Shown: positions 16,669 to 26,033, counted from the stretch's first letter. The stretch is 64,000 nucleotides of DNA from Phycisphaera sp. (GCA_016125285.1 WGMA01000027.1:95253-159252); one strand, 5' to 3'. The notes: generated by a model from the sequence alone, not told the origin. Made by a program: numbers and translations.

Positions 16669-17100
16669 TCATTCCTCACCGCAGTAGATGACGCGATGGC
16701 CCTCGTCATGAAACAGCAGGCCGATCGCGCGCGTCGCGGGGCAGAACGCGATCACGTCACCGCCATCCAGCATCGCCCGATTCTCATGTTCGGCCCTGTA
16801 GGTCGAAGCAAATCGCTTGAAGTCGACAACATCAATCCGAAACGGCTCACGACGTTCCGTGTCGCAGTAGGAATTGACGAGCCAAAGGTAGTCGCGGGCC
16901 TTGTTGGAGAGCAGGGCACGCAAGACGAACGCGCACTCGCCGTCTGCGTCGAGATCCGGGTATCCCGCGTCGCGGATGACTTCGGGCCCGTATGGCTTGA
17001 TAGCCCCAAAGAGACCATCCGACGAAATGTCGCGTTCCGATGCCGCCTTACCGCGAAGGTCGAAGGCGGCGTTCAGATCATCAATCATTTGCTGCCACAT
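16669..17100 (-). CDS. Hypothetical protein
   Basis: A 143-residue soluble protein that I do not recognise. It is rich in charged residues, has no signal peptide or membrane segment, and ends with LLFHDEGHRVIYCGEE. GGAG lies 10 bp before the ATG. It ends just upstream of exbD on the same strand and could be its leader gene. Somewhat lower GC than neighbouring genes. Confidence 0.6.
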   Translation of the reverse strand: MWQQMIDDLNAAFDLRGKAASERDISSDGLFGAIKPYGPEVIRDAGYPDLDADGECAFVLRALLSNKARDYLWLVNSYCDTERREPFRIDVVDFKRFASTYRAEHENRAMLDGGDVIAFCPATRAIGLLFHDEGHRVIYCGEE

Positions 17101-17939
17101 GAATGGTTACTCCGGAAACGCGTCGTGTTATACCACCACCAGTGAGACCGTGACAGTGCTGAACGATCGTGCGCAAGAGCGCGCACGTCAAACACCGTCA
17201 GCCCGATTTTGCCACGAAAAAGTCAACGCACGCCGCGACCTCTACTTACACCGTCGCCCCGCGCGCGTCGCGACGCCCCCGTGCGCACCTGCGCGTCGCT
17301 GCGACCACTTATAGAGGGTTATTACATGATCCAAACCCCAGACAACGTACGCGCTCACCGCGCCGTGCGCCCCGCACCTCCCATGGCAAGCCCACGGCTC
17401 CGAGCGCAGCGAGACGACGTGGGATCCCCTTGGAATCCGGCTCGCCCCGCGCGAACACGGTTCATACCCGCCAGCGCGCATTATGTACCCCCCCCCCCCC
17501 CCGAATATCGGCGCGTTGTCGCAGCACTGCCCGCATGGGGCCTCGCCGGCCCCCTGCGCGACCCCCGCTCCACCCCGTGGCGCCCGTCGCGACACGACAT
17601 GCGCACGTGTTCGATCGCATATCTTTCCCCGCACGGCCCCATCTGCCGGCGAGGGCCGCGCGGGGAAAGACATGCTGGTGGGGCAGAGCCGATACGACAC
17701 GGGCCGCGTGCGACCCGTCGTTCGACACACCCCCCAACCACACAACCAGCCTGCTGCCTTCGGCAAAGCCCTCGCCAGAGCCGGGGCTTTGCCGAAGGCA
17801 GCGGGCGATCGAACACGCGGGGCCGTCCCCCCGTGCGGCGCGCGCCACGACGCTCAGCGGGGGTCGCGCAGGGGGCGGAGCCCCATGCGGTGCGGATACA
17901 ACACCAGCGCGATACCCATTACGATGTTGCAGAACCCAC
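17101..17939. other. Gene-free stretch, C-rich on the plus strand
   Basis: An 839-bp interval with no convincing gene. The open frames in it have biased, low-complexity translations. It contains CCCACG...CGTGGG (17391-17423), a 15-C run at 17488-17502, and the large palindrome at 17504-17925. The cysteine desulfurase starts 14 bp after the palindrome. Confidence 0.7.
17504..17925. repeat. ~420-bp imperfect palindrome with nested hairpins
   Basis: Arms at about 17504-17618 and 17805-17925 are inverted copies. They include a perfect 21-bp match (17549-17569 with 17856-17876), a CGCATGGGGC match further out and a 13-bp match at the inner edge (17606-17618 with 17805-17817). The central loop holds two hairpins: an 18-bp stem with one mismatch (17622-17639 with 17653-17670) and a perfect 18-bp stem (17754-17771 with 17784-17801). 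Confidence 0.85.
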
Positions 17940-19145
17940 ATGACGCCTGAACCGCCGATCTATCTCGACCACAACGCCACCACGCCCGTCGATGCCCGCG
18001 TGCTCGACGCCATGCTGCCGTACTTTCGTGACGTCGCGGCCAACGCGTCGAGCACGCACGCACCGGGGCGCGCCGCGGCCGAGGCCGTCGACGCCGCGCG
18101 GCGACAGGTCGCTGAGCTGATCCACGCCGACCCGCGCGAGGTCGTGTTCACCAGCGGGGCGACCGAGGCCAACAACCTGGCGATCAAGGGCGTCGTGGGC
18201 TGGTACGGCAACCGCGACGACGCGCCCAACTACCGCGGGCGTCACGTCGTCACCGCCTCGACGGAGCACACCGCCGTGCTCGACGTGTGCGGTCGGCTCG
18301 TCGAGCAGGGCTGCGAAGTGACCTACGTCGATCCCGCGCCGACCGGCGTCATCGAGCCGGCGACCGTCGCCGACGCCGTGCGCGACGACACCGTGCTGGT
18401 GTCGGTGATGTGGGTCAACAACGAGACCGGCGTGATCAACGACATCGCCGCGATCGCCGCCGCCGTGCGCGACCGGCTCGGTCGACACGTGCTCGTGCAC
18501 ACCGACGCGACCCAGGCGGTGGGGCGCGTGCCCGTCGATGTCGCCGCGGCGCACGTCGATCTGCTCAGCTGCAGCGCCCACAAACTCTACGGCCCGAAGG
18601 GCGTCGGCGCGCTCTACGTCCGCCGACGCGACCCGCGCGTGAGACTGACGCCGCTCATCGACGGCGGCGGGCACGAGCGCGGCGTGCGCAGCGGGACGCT
18701 CAACGTGCCGGGCGTCGTCGGGTTCGGCGCGGCGTGCGCCCTCTGCGCCCAGACCATGCGCCACGACATGGCGCGGATCGCCGACCTGCGCGACCGCCTC
18801 GAGGCGGCGCTGATCGCCCGGCTCGGTGACGACCGCGTGCGTGTGATCGCCGCCGAGGCCCCGCGCGTGCCCAACACCGCCAACGTCGCCTTCGCGGGGG
18901 TCGACGCCGACCGCCTGCTGCGGGCCACGCCGGGGATCGCCGCGAGCACCGGCGCCGCGTGCAGCGCCGCGAACTGGCAGGGCAGCCACGTCCTGCGGCG
19001 GATGGGCCTCGACGACGCGGTCGCCCGCAGCGCCGTCCGCTTGAGCCTGGGTCGCGACACCACCCCCCATCAGATCACCCGGTCCGTGGAGCTCATGACC
19101 CGCACGCTCGCCACCGCCGACGTATCCACCCCCGCGTGTGGATGA
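17940..19145 (+). CDS. Cysteine desulfurase (NifS/IscS family)
   Basis: A 401-residue PLP enzyme that takes sulfur from cysteine for Fe-S clusters and other sulfur products. The N-terminus IYLDHNATTPVD is the family signature, SAHKLYGPKG carries the PLP Lys at residue 215, and the catalytic Cys is residue 341 in TGAACSAAN. The C-terminal SVRLSLGRDTT is also typical. No ribosome-binding site is visible before the ATG, and a very large inverted repeat ends 14 bp upstream, which could affect its expression. An A-type Fe-S carrier gene lies 5 kb away. Confidence 0.93.
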   Translation: MTPEPPIYLDHNATTPVDARVLDAMLPYFRDVAANASSTHAPGRAAAEAVDAARRQVAELIHADPREVVFTSGATEANNLAIKGVVGWYGNRDDAPNYRGRHVVTASTEHTAVLDVCGRLVEQGCEVTYVDPAPTGVIEPATVADAVRDDTVLVSVMWVNNETGVINDIAAIAAAVRDRLGRHVLVHTDATQAVGRVPVDVAAAHVDLLSCSAHKLYGPKGVGALYVRRRDPRVRLTPLIDGGGHERGVRSGTLNVPGVVGFGAACALCAQTMRHDMARIADLRDRLEAALIARLGDDRVRVIAAEAPRVPNTANVAFAGVDADRLLRATPGIAASTGAACSAANWQGSHVLRRMGLDDAVARSAVRLSLGRDTTPHQITRSVELMTRTLATADVSTPACG

Positions 19146-19151
19146 CCTAAT

Positions 19152-19182
19152 TTGACGCGAGGCGGAGGGTTGTGGGTACAAT
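19152..19182 (+). promoter_or_regulatory. Candidate promoter for the small lipoprotein
   Basis: TTGACG at 19152-19157 and TACAAT at 19177-19182, 19 bp apart, lie about 38 bp before the lipoprotein start. The spacing is longer than ideal. Confidence 0.4.
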
Positions 19183-19219
19183 GGTGGCTTCACCTTCAAG
19201 CACAGAAAGGGGTGCTGAT

Positions 19220-19468
19220 ATGAAGAACGTGATGTACGCGATGACCGTGGTGGCTGTGATGGCGCTGGGCATGCTCAGTGGCTGCGGCAAGGAAGACGCG
19301 AAGCCGGCGAGCACGGGCACGGGTTCGGGCGACACGAACAAGGCCGTGATGGACGCCGCGAAGGCGGCCGGCGACGCGACCACGAAGGCCGCCGAGGACA
19401 CCGCCAAGGCCGCCGAAGACAGCGCGAAGACGGCTGAAGACGCCGCGAAGGACGCGACCGCGAAGTAA
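19220..19468 (+). CDS. Small Ala/Lys-rich lipoprotein
   Basis: An 82-residue protein with a lipoprotein signal: MKNVMYAMTVV, a hydrophobic stretch, then the lipobox LSGC, so Cys22 would be lipidated. The mature part is a Gly/Ser/Thr linker then a regular helix with repeats such as AAEDTAK, AAEDSAK and TAEDAAK, like an entericidin or LEA-type amphipathic helix. AAAGGGG lies 8 bp before the chosen ATG; an earlier in-frame ATG at 19172 would bury the signal. It has its own candidate promoter and a strong terminator, so it is a single-gene unit. Role unknown. Confidence 0.85.
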   Translation: MKNVMYAMTVVAVMALGMLSGCGKEDAKPASTGTGSGDTNKAVMDAAKAAGDATTKAAEDTAKAAEDSAKTAEDAAKDATAK

Positions 19469-19498
19469 GACAACGCGTCTTACGGACACGACTTCGAG

Positions 19499-19532
19499 CC
19501 GGGCGCGATCCGTCAGACGCGCCCGGTTTTTC
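19499..19532 (+). terminator. Intrinsic terminator after the lipoprotein
   Basis: CCGGGCGCG at 19499-19507 pairs perfectly with 19518-19526 and is followed by TTTTT. Confidence 0.9.
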
Positions 19533-19748
19533 TTGCGCACGAAAAATGTGGGGCTACGAGATTAATAATTCCCGGTTAGCTTTCGGGGAATCTACCCCAT
19601 GTTTTTCAGTAGAAAAACGCCGATGATGATCGTAGTAGACATTGAGTACCGTGTCTGCGTCGTGCGTTCGAGAGAAGAGAGAGAGTCGTCCAACTGAGTA
19701 CGCCTGGGTGTTGGACGGAGTCCGTGCGTTGTTTGAGGTACCCGTGTG

Positions 19749-20297
19749 ATGCATCGTCAGATCCCGAACATCCTGCTTGTTGAAGACAACCCCGGCGACG
19801 TGGAACTCATCAAGGCGTTCCTCGCCGAGACCGTCGCGATGCCCGTGTCGGTCAACTACGTCGAGTACATCCTTGAGCAGCGCAGCGCCGTGGGCGATCG
19901 CCCCGAGTGGCTCGGCGGCGACCACCACCCGGCGGACGAGCATTCGTGGATCCGGCTCAGCGCCGTGAGCAACGCCGACGACGCGATGCGATTCCTCAAT
20001 CGTGAAGCGCCCTACGAGAGCGCGCCGCGGCCGGACCTCGTGCTGCTCGACCTGAACCTCCACGGCGTGTCGGGCCACGACGTGCTGGACGAGATCAAGT
20101 CGAACCCGCGCTTCGGCGATATCGACGTGATCGTGCTGACGTCGTCGGGTCACCCCACGGACGTCAACCGCGCCTACGCGCTCGGAGCCGGGTGTTACAT
20201 CCGCAAGCCCGACTGCCTCGATGACTTTCCGATCGTCGCCGCCGCGATCAAACGTTACTGGTTCGGCGTGGCGCGACAGCGGTTGCAGACCGCATAA
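19749..20297 (+). CDS. Single-domain response regulator (Rcp1-like)
   Basis: A 182-residue receiver-only protein. NILLVEDNPGD supplies the acidic pair at the start, VLLDLNLHG carries the phosphorylated Asp near residue 99, VLTSSGH has the conserved Thr/Ser, and YIRKPD holds the Lys. A ~35-residue insertion follows the first helix, as in Rcp1-type phytochrome-associated regulators. There is no output domain, so it signals by protein contact. No partner kinase lies nearby. A GTG at 19746 directly precedes the chosen ATG. About 210 bp upstream are gene-free and relatively AT-rich. Confidence 0.92.
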   Translation: MHRQIPNILLVEDNPGDVELIKAFLAETVAMPVSVNYVEYILEQRSAVGDRPEWLGGDHHPADEHSWIRLSAVSNADDAMRFLNREAPYESAPRPDLVLLDLNLHGVSGHDVLDEIKSNPRFGDIDVIVLTSSGHPTDVNRAYALGAGCYIRKPDCLDDFPIVAAAIKRYWFGVARQRLQTA

Positions 20298-20353
20298 GAC
20301 CGACCCCCTGATGCACAGATTCCCTTCCAAACAAATCTGTGTAAACCCCTGAA

Positions 20354-20385
20354 GCCCGCGAGCGCCCCTACTCGCGGGTTTCTTT
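20354..20385 (+). terminator. Intrinsic terminator of the response regulator
   Basis: CCCGCGAG at 20355-20362 pairs with CTCGCGGG at 20371-20378, followed by TTTCTTT. A weaker stem (ACAGATT...AATCTGT) lies just before it. Confidence 0.85.
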
Positions 20386-20393
20386 ATGCGCAC

Positions 20394-20433
20394 CAAAACG
20401 CGGCGTGCGTCGATGGGGTCGACGCACGCCGCG
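20394..20433 (-). terminator. Intrinsic terminator of the LEPR-XLL gene
   Basis: A perfect 15-bp stem (20399-20413 with 20419-20433) and 5-base loop. On the minus strand it is followed by a short T run, so it ends transcription of the giant gene. Confidence 0.8.
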
Positions 20434-20459
20434 CTTGTCGGTCGACGCGGTTTGTCGTG

Positions 20460-23400
20460 TCAGATCAGTCGCACGACGAAGTCGTCGGGGAACGAGATGC
20501 CGGTCAGGTCGGCGGGGCTGCGGAAGGCGACAGCGCCGTCGGGCGTGGCGAAGCGCACGCCGCGGAAGTCGGAGGTCGCCAGCCCGAAGGGCACGCCGCT
20601 GTTGGTCGGCTCGATGAGGCCGAGGCTGACGACGCCGAGCGTGTTGGCCGCGACGTCGGAGCCGACGAACGCGGGGTCGGTGCTGCCGCGCACGCCGCGG
20701 ATGATGACGTTGCCGATCGACGCCAGGGCGTCGAAGTCGCCGCTGTCTTCGGGCAGGCCCATGACGCTGTCGTTGACGCCGGCGAACAGCTGGCTGTCGA
20801 TCATGCGGCCGATGACGGCGCCGCCGATGTGGCCCGCGGCCCTGACGGAACTGTTGTTCATCTCGCCGGCCACGCCGAACCGACCCAGTGCCGTGATCCG
20901 CGCGTTGAGTGGGTCGACGTCCTGCGTCAGCGTCACGTCGGCGTCGATCATGTCGCCGCGGATGTTGAGCACGGCGATGCTGTTGGCGGTGGCCGAGCCG
21001 CCGAAGTCGCCGCGGACGTCGACGACGCGCAGGTCGCCGGTGGCGATCAGTTCCCACGCGTTAGCGATCGAGGTCGCCAGCAGCGCCGAGGCGCCGCCGG
21101 TGATGTCCCACACGCCGCCGAGGATTTCGCCTGCGACACGCAGGTTGATGACGGCGAGGGTGGCGGCGCCGGTGTTGTTGAGGGTGATGTCGAGGTCGGC
21201 GTCTCCGGCGATGTCGCTGCGCCGGTCGCCGCGCGTCAGCCACTGCCGCAGCGTGTCGGCGGTGATCGAGCCGCCGGACCACTCGGTGACGATGATGCTG
21301 CCGGCGTCGCCGCCGACGGTCACGTCGAGGTCGGTGACGCTGCCGAGTTGCAGGACGCCGATGGCGCCGGCCTCGATCGTGCCGGCGCTCCAGTCGCCGG
21401 CGCGGACGGCGGTGACGGCGCCGGTGACGTCGAGGTTCACCATCGAGAGGTTGCCGAGCCGGGCGCTGCGGATCGAGTCGGCGGCGATGCCGCCGGTGGA
21501 GACGTTGCCGAGCAGCAGGCTGGTCAGGTCGCTGAGGAGTTCGATGCCGAGGTTGGTCACATCGCCGCCGCGCAGGACGCGGAGCGAGCCGCCGGTGATA
21601 TCGAGATTGGTCGCGTCGCCGAGCAGGACGGTGCCGATATCGAAGCCGACGTCGAGCGTCAGGTCGCTGACGTCGCCGAGCCGCAGGGCGGCGAGCCCGC
21701 CGCCGGTGACGTCGATCGTCAGGTTGGACGCCGCGCCGCCGAGGATCGAGCCGACCTCGCCGACGATGGTGAATGTGGCGTCGCTGATCATGCCGGCGAA
21801 GCGTGCGCCGCCGAGGGTGGCGCGGGGCTCGCCGTCGCCGCTGAGCATGAGGCTGGCCTCGAAGTCGCCATCGACGCTGTTGCGTCGGTCGCCGGTGACC
21901 AGCAGCGTGCCGATCCACGGGGCGGTGATCAGGTCGAGGTCGGCGTCGGTGTCGACCCAGTCGATGACGCGGAGCGAGCGGAGGCCGCTGCCGGACATGA
22001 GCGAGAGGTTCGCCACGCGTCCGAGCAGGACGTCGACGGTGTCGGTGGCGGCACCGCCGATGGTCATGGTGTGGTTGTCGGCGATGTCGCCGAGCTGGAT
22101 CGCGCGTGCGGATCCGGTGATCGTCACGTCGCCGAGGATATCGGTGGTGCGTCCGGAGAGGATGCTGATGTCGCCGTCGACGACGATGTCGATGACGGAG
22201 GTGCGCCCGTCGCCGCCGCGTGCGCTGACGAGCAGGGAGCTGCTGGCGGTGGTGCCGTCGAGGAGGATCTGGTAGGCGTCGCCGGAGCCGGTCGCGGGGA
22301 TGAACACCTGGCCGGCGCCTGCGCCGCGGAGGCTGACGGTGACGGTGTCGCCGTTGTCGTCGACGTACTGGGCGACCTGTCCGTTGGCGATGTCGAAGAC
22401 CATGGCCTCGTTGTCGACGATGTGGGCGGTGGCCTGTGCGTCGGTCAGCACCACGCCGCCGCTGGGGTTCGAGAGGTTGACGAAGAAGCTCTCGCCGGGG
22501 TCGGCGACGTCGTCGTCGTTGAGCGGGATGTGGATGTACTGGACGGTGTCGCCGGGGTCGAAGGTGAGCGTGCCGGTGATCGCGAAGTAGTCGTCGGTGG
22601 GCATCGCGGTGTCGGGCGCGGTGGAGAAGTCGACGGTGACCGGCTGGTCGAGCATCTGGCTGAGGTGCACCGCGAGCGTGAGGACGCCGTCGCCCTCACC
22701 GGCGGAGGCGTCGTCGATGGTGAACCCTGCGACGGAGACGTCGAATGCGACCTGGGCGTGGTTGCCCTGCAGATCGGTGGCGGTGACGGTGACGGTGATG
22801 GTGCCGGCGGTGTCGGCGGGGGAGGTGAGTCGGATCTGGCTGTTGGCGATCGCGGCGGTGGCGACGGCGGGGTTGGACGACTGGACGGAGAACGACAGCT
22901 CGGGGACGAGGGCGATGTCGGTGAATCGGACGAAGTTGGCGGTGGTCAGCTGGCCGCCGTTGTAGTTGATCAGCGGCAGCGAGCTGAGGGCGGCGTTGAT
23001 GGACGAGCCGTCGTAGAGCTGGACGGCGGCGATGGCGTCGACGACGTTCATGCCGTCGAACAGGACGTGGCCGAAGGTGGTGAACCCGCCGTTCTGGATG
23101 TCGAGGTTGTCGGAGTTGTTGGCGAGGTTGAAGAACCACTGGCTGGTGGCGGAGTCGGGGTTGCCGCCGACCTTGGCCATGGCGATGGTGCCGCGCGTGT
23201 TGGTGTCGTGGGTGATGAACCAGTCGAGCCCGGACTGCGAGGCGGAGGAGGGCGTGGGCGCGACGATGACGGTGTCGGAGGCGTCGTTGACGCCGATGAT
23301 CTCGAAGAAGGGCGTTGGCGCGGCGGGGCTGCCGATGGGCAGGCCGTCGTTGCGGCCGGTCAGGCAGATATGATCGCCGAGCACGACGCCGCTGAGGTCG

Positions 23401-23966
23401 GTGCCGTTGGGCAGCTGAACGACGTTGGAGGCGATGGTGACCGACGCGTTGGCGCCGGAGACGAAGGCGAGGTTGGAGAACTCGTTGATGACAGCGGGGT
23501 TGGTGGTGACGGCGGTGATGCCGCTGCCGGTCCAGTTGAACCCGCCGCCCTGGATGATGAAGTTGTCGATGGAGCGGTGGATGAAGTTGTCGCCCTGGAT
23601 CTCGTTGTTGAAAGCGCCGGTGTTGACGTAGGTGATGAAGTTGGCGACGGTCGAGGGCGTGGCGGTGTTGGTCAGCTCGACGTAGAAGGTGCCGAGGACG
23701 GACTCGAACTTGGTGACCGAGCCGTTGATCGCCGGGTCGTTGAAGAGGCTGGCGAGGTTGGCGATGACCTGGTTGGTGACCGGGGCGGTGACCTGCTGGT
23801 CGTTGACGCTGCCGAGGACGGTGGCGGACATCAGCACGCGTGGCTCGAGGGCCTCGAAGAGCGGCTGCGTGTCGGGCCGGGCTGGCCGACGTCGGCGGTC
23901 GCGCCGCCGCGGGGGTGTACCGATCAACCGCCGCCACAACGATTGCATGTTGCGTCTGCTCATCAT
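20460..23966 (-). CDS. LEPR-XLL protein with cyclophilin and Calx-beta domains
   Basis: A ~1168-residue secreted or surface protein. A basic N-terminus leads into LFEALEPRVLMS at residues 36-47, the LEPR-XLL motif known from large planctomycete proteins. A cyclophilin-type peptidyl-prolyl isomerase domain covers about residues 60-330 (FIHRSIDNFIIQGGGF, TRGTIAMAKVGG, SATSQWFFNL), interrupted by an insertion. A Calx-beta domain follows near 400-500 (TVDFSTAPDTAMPTDDY, DPGESFFVNL). The rest is a long series of beta-rich repeats such as LGDVSDLTLDV and LGDATNLDI, probably a beta-helix. AAGGAG lies 5-8 bp before the ATG pair at 23966/23963. Role unknown. Confidence 0.88.
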   Translation of the reverse strand: MMSRRNMQSLWRRLIGTPPRRRDRRRRPARPDTQPLFEALEPRVLMSATVLGSVNDQQVTAPVTNQVIANLASLFNDPAINGSVTKFESVLGTFYVELTNTATPSTVANFITYVNTGAFNNEIQGDNFIHRSIDNFIIQGGGFNWTGSGITAVTTNPAVINEFSNLAFVSGANASVTIASNVVQLPNGTDLSGVVLGDHICLTGRNDGLPIGSPAAPTPFFEIIGVNDASDTVIVAPTPSSASQSGLDWFITHDTNTRGTIAMAKVGGNPDSATSQWFFNLANNSDNLDIQNGGFTTFGHVLFDGMNVVDAIAAVQLYDGSSINAALSSLPLINYNGGQLTTANFVRFTDIALVPELSFSVQSSNPAVATAAIANSQIRLTSPADTAGTITVTVTATDLQGNHAQVAFDVSVAGFTIDDASAGEGDGVLTLAVHLSQMLDQPVTVDFSTAPDTAMPTDDYFAITGTLTFDPGDTVQYIHIPLNDDDVADPGESFFVNLSNPSGGVVLTDAQATAHIVDNEAMVFDIANGQVAQYVDDNGDTVTVSLRGAGAGQVFIPATGSGDAYQILLDGTTASSSLLVSARGGDGRTSVIDIVVDGDISILSGRTTDILGDVTITGSARAIQLGDIADNHTMTIGGAATDTVDVLLGRVANLSLMSGSGLRSLRVIDWVDTDADLDLITAPWIGTLLVTGDRRNSVDGDFEASLMLSGDGEPRATLGGARFAGMISDATFTIVGEVGSILGGAASNLTIDVTGGGLAALRLGDVSDLTLDVGFDIGTVLLGDATNLDITGGSLRVLRGGDVTNLGIELLSDLTSLLLGNVSTGGIAADSIRSARLGNLSMVNLDVTGAVTAVRAGDWSAGTIEAGAIGVLQLGSVTDLDVTVGGDAGSIIVTEWSGGSITADTLRQWLTRGDRRSDIAGDADLDITLNNTGAATLAVINLRVAGEILGGVWDITGGASALLATSIANAWELIATGDLRVVDVRGDFGGSATANSIAVLNIRGDMIDADVTLTQDVDPLNARITALGRFGVAGEMNNSSVRAAGHIGGAVIGRMIDSQLFAGVNDSVMGLPEDSGDFDALASIGNVIIRGVRGSTDPAFVGSDVAANTLGVVSLGLIEPTNSGVPFGLATSDFRGVRFATPDGAVAFRSPADLTGISFPDDFVVRLI

Positions 23967-24159
23967 CTTTGCTCCTTTTCCGCGCGGCCTGGCCGCGACC
24001 GTCCAACGCCTTGGCGCCCGTTCTCCGGCGGGCGTCACGTTTCTCGCATCCGCCGCGGCGGCGTTTCACACGCGAGGCCGCGGCAACGATCTCCCCTGAT
24101 TCAAACCCCGAAACGCCTGGAAGGTCGCAAATTGTATCTAAAACCCGGTGAAAGGGAAG

Positions 24160-24203
24160 CAAAAAGAAAAACGTGGCCCGCCCCTTTCGGAACGGACCAC
24201 GCT
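24160..24203 (-). terminator. Intrinsic terminator of the outer-membrane barrel gene
   Basis: Minus-strand stem CGTGGTCCG (24201-24193) with CGGGCCACG (24180-24172), followed by a long T-rich run (24171-24160). Confidence 0.85.
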
Positions 24204-24235
24204 TGAGGCACACGGCCATGAACACGCGTGGCGTG

Positions 24236-25555
24236 TCAGAATTTGAATTCAACCTGCAGCCAGACCTTGCGGCGGTCGGCCGGGCCCAGGTCGCTCCAGT
24301 AGTCGGCGTACTTGGCCAGGATGGTGATGTTCTTGGTGATGGCCTTGGAGAACACGATGTCGAATTCCTGGCCGAGGTCGGGGCCGTCTTCCACGCCGTC
24401 GTAGATGTGGAACACGACCTTGCCCTTGATCTCCCACGGCAGGGTGGTGGCGGCGTAGAAGTACAGATCGCGGAGTCCCTGCGGAGGCGTGGTCAGGAAC
24501 ACATCGGCCCAGCCGTTGAACGCGTGGCCGGTGGCCAGGGGCGTGCGGAAGGAAGCGACGCCGTCGTCTGTGCCGAGGACCTCGTAGCCGATGCCGGCCG
24601 TGCCCCAGCCCTTGCGCGTCACCGAGCCGTCGATCAGGTAGTAGTTTGCTTCGTATTCGAGCGGGCTGTCACCGGCGTCCGTCTGGTGCGCGAACGAGCC
24701 GATGTAGGACGCGGACCACGTCTCGTCGAACGCGTAGGTGCCGGTGAGGCGGAAGCCGAAGGTGTTGCACGAGTTGACCGGGGAGTTGTCGAAGTCGAGC
24801 AGGTAGCCGAAGCCGACCACCTTCAGCCACGGCGCGACGGTGTAGGAGGCGTTGATGATGTGCGAGTCGGACTGGAAGTCGAGGTCGGCGTCTTCGCCGA
24901 AGATGCGGTTCACGTTGAAGATGTAGCCGTAGTAGATGTCGAGCTTCTCGATGGGCGTGACCTTGAAGGTGAACGCGTCGAAGGTCTGCTCGTTCTGCCG
25001 CCAGCCGACGTTGCCGATGAACCGGTCGTCGTCGAGCTTGATGCGCTGACGTCCGCCGATGAAGGTGAACATCTTCTCGTACTCGTACTTGAGGTAGCCC
25101 TGGTTGAGTTCGGTGTCCGGGGGATCGGCGATGAGGGCCTCGGTGGTGTTGTGGTTCACGCCGTCGTGGTAGTCGTCGGGGTTGGCGGCGCGGATGTCCT
25201 CGAACTCGCCGTAGACGCTGAAGCCGTAGAGGGGCTTGGTGCCGTAGCCGAGGCGGAGTCGTTCGGTGAAGGCGTAGCCCTGCCCGCGGCGACCGGGCGT
25301 CGACGGCGGCGACGGCGACTCGTCGTTGACGTGCTCGAAGCGGAGGCGCAGGTCGATCTTGAACTGACCGCCGACGATGGCGTCGGTGAAGTCATCGAGG
25401 ACCGACTTCTCCTTCATCGGCGCCTCGGCCGGCGGCGGCTCGGCGACCGGCTTCGCTTCTCCCTCGGCGCGGAGGCCGGCCGGAGCGAGGACCAGCGCCA
25501 GCACGGCTGCGGTGAGGAGGGCCATGGGGCTGCGGTGTAGTGGGGTGGTGTTCAT
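24236..25555 (-). CDS. Outer-membrane beta-barrel, alginate-export-like
   Basis: A 439-residue exported protein. The signal peptide (MALLTAAVLALVLAPAGLRA) is followed by a short Pro/Glu linker. The body is many amphipathic beta strands with aromatic girdles, such as FKIDLRLRFEHVND, YGFSVYGEFEDIR and WLKVVGFGYLLDFDN. The chain ends in a strand with terminal Phe (LQVEFKF), the usual barrel-assembly signal. The TERLRLGYGTKP region resembles AlgE-type alginate-export porins. AGGAG lies 11 bp before the ATG at 25555; an upstream GTG overlaps that site. Substrate unknown, and no alginate genes are nearby. Confidence 0.85.
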   Translation of the reverse strand: MNTTPLHRSPMALLTAAVLALVLAPAGLRAEGEAKPVAEPPPAEAPMKEKSVLDDFTDAIVGGQFKIDLRLRFEHVNDESPSPPSTPGRRGQGYAFTERLRLGYGTKPLYGFSVYGEFEDIRAANPDDYHDGVNHNTTEALIADPPDTELNQGYLKYEYEKMFTFIGGRQRIKLDDDRFIGNVGWRQNEQTFDAFTFKVTPIEKLDIYYGYIFNVNRIFGEDADLDFQSDSHIINASYTVAPWLKVVGFGYLLDFDNSPVNSCNTFGFRLTGTYAFDETWSASYIGSFAHQTDAGDSPLEYEANYYLIDGSVTRKGWGTAGIGYEVLGTDDGVASFRTPLATGHAFNGWADVFLTTPPQGLRDLYFYAATTLPWEIKGKVVFHIYDGVEDGPDLGQEFDIVFSKAITKNITILAKYADYWSDLGPADRRKVWLQVEFKF

Positions 25556-26033
25556 TCTGACTGTCACTCCTGTCTTGTGCGTGTGTGCGGCAAGTTTAAG
25601 GCGCAGCGACCGCGCTGCGGCTATTCAAGCTGGCCGCGCTCACACAGCATGGCGGGCTCTATCGCCCACGGGTTGTGTTGAGGGTTCAGGGGATGTCGCG
25701 CAACAACGCCTGTTGCGGGGACCACGTCGTCCCTCGAGCTCGCCACGTCGTAAGCTCGACGCCGATCGAATTTGCAAAGTGCGTGCCAACGCATGCAAAC
25801 ACGCCAGACCGATCACGCAACGCCCCCGAAACGCGACCCGCCCACGCGCGACTGCGCACTAATCACGCATTAACATGCTTCGCTGCCTTTGAAATGTGCC
25901 GGCGCACCTCGGCGTACGCACGTTCAGGGTTTCACCGATAGCGCGATAGGTGGCTACCCGCATTCCGGCCGATTTGGGCTTGATCTACGTTGGGCGGAGT
26001 TGTTGTTTGTCACAGCCCGAGGAGTGCCCAGTC
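25556..26033. other. Gene-free region upstream of the cco operon
   Basis: About 480 bp between divergent genes. It must hold promoters for the outer-membrane barrel and the cbb3 operon. I see one small hairpin (CGCAACA-ACGCC-TGTTGCG, 25699-25717) but no convincing FNR box or -35/-10 pair. Confidence 0.5.

Noticed and set aside
17169..17939. N-terminal extension of the cysteine desulfurase (frame open from 17169)
   Set aside because: The extension is Arg/Pro/Ala-rich and runs through the palindrome. The enzyme's family N-terminus begins at 17940.
20457..24206. A 1249-codon open frame on the plus strand opposite the LEPR-XLL gene
   Set aside because: Its translation is Asp/Gly/Val-rich with no motif. 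It is a shadow of the high-GC third-position pattern of the real minus-strand gene, which has clear domains and a ribosome-binding site.
25601..26030. Small ORFs and an FNR-type site upstream of ccoNO
   Set aside because: The ORFs lack ribosome-binding sites and protein-like composition. TTGATCTACGTTGG resembles only half of an FNR box.
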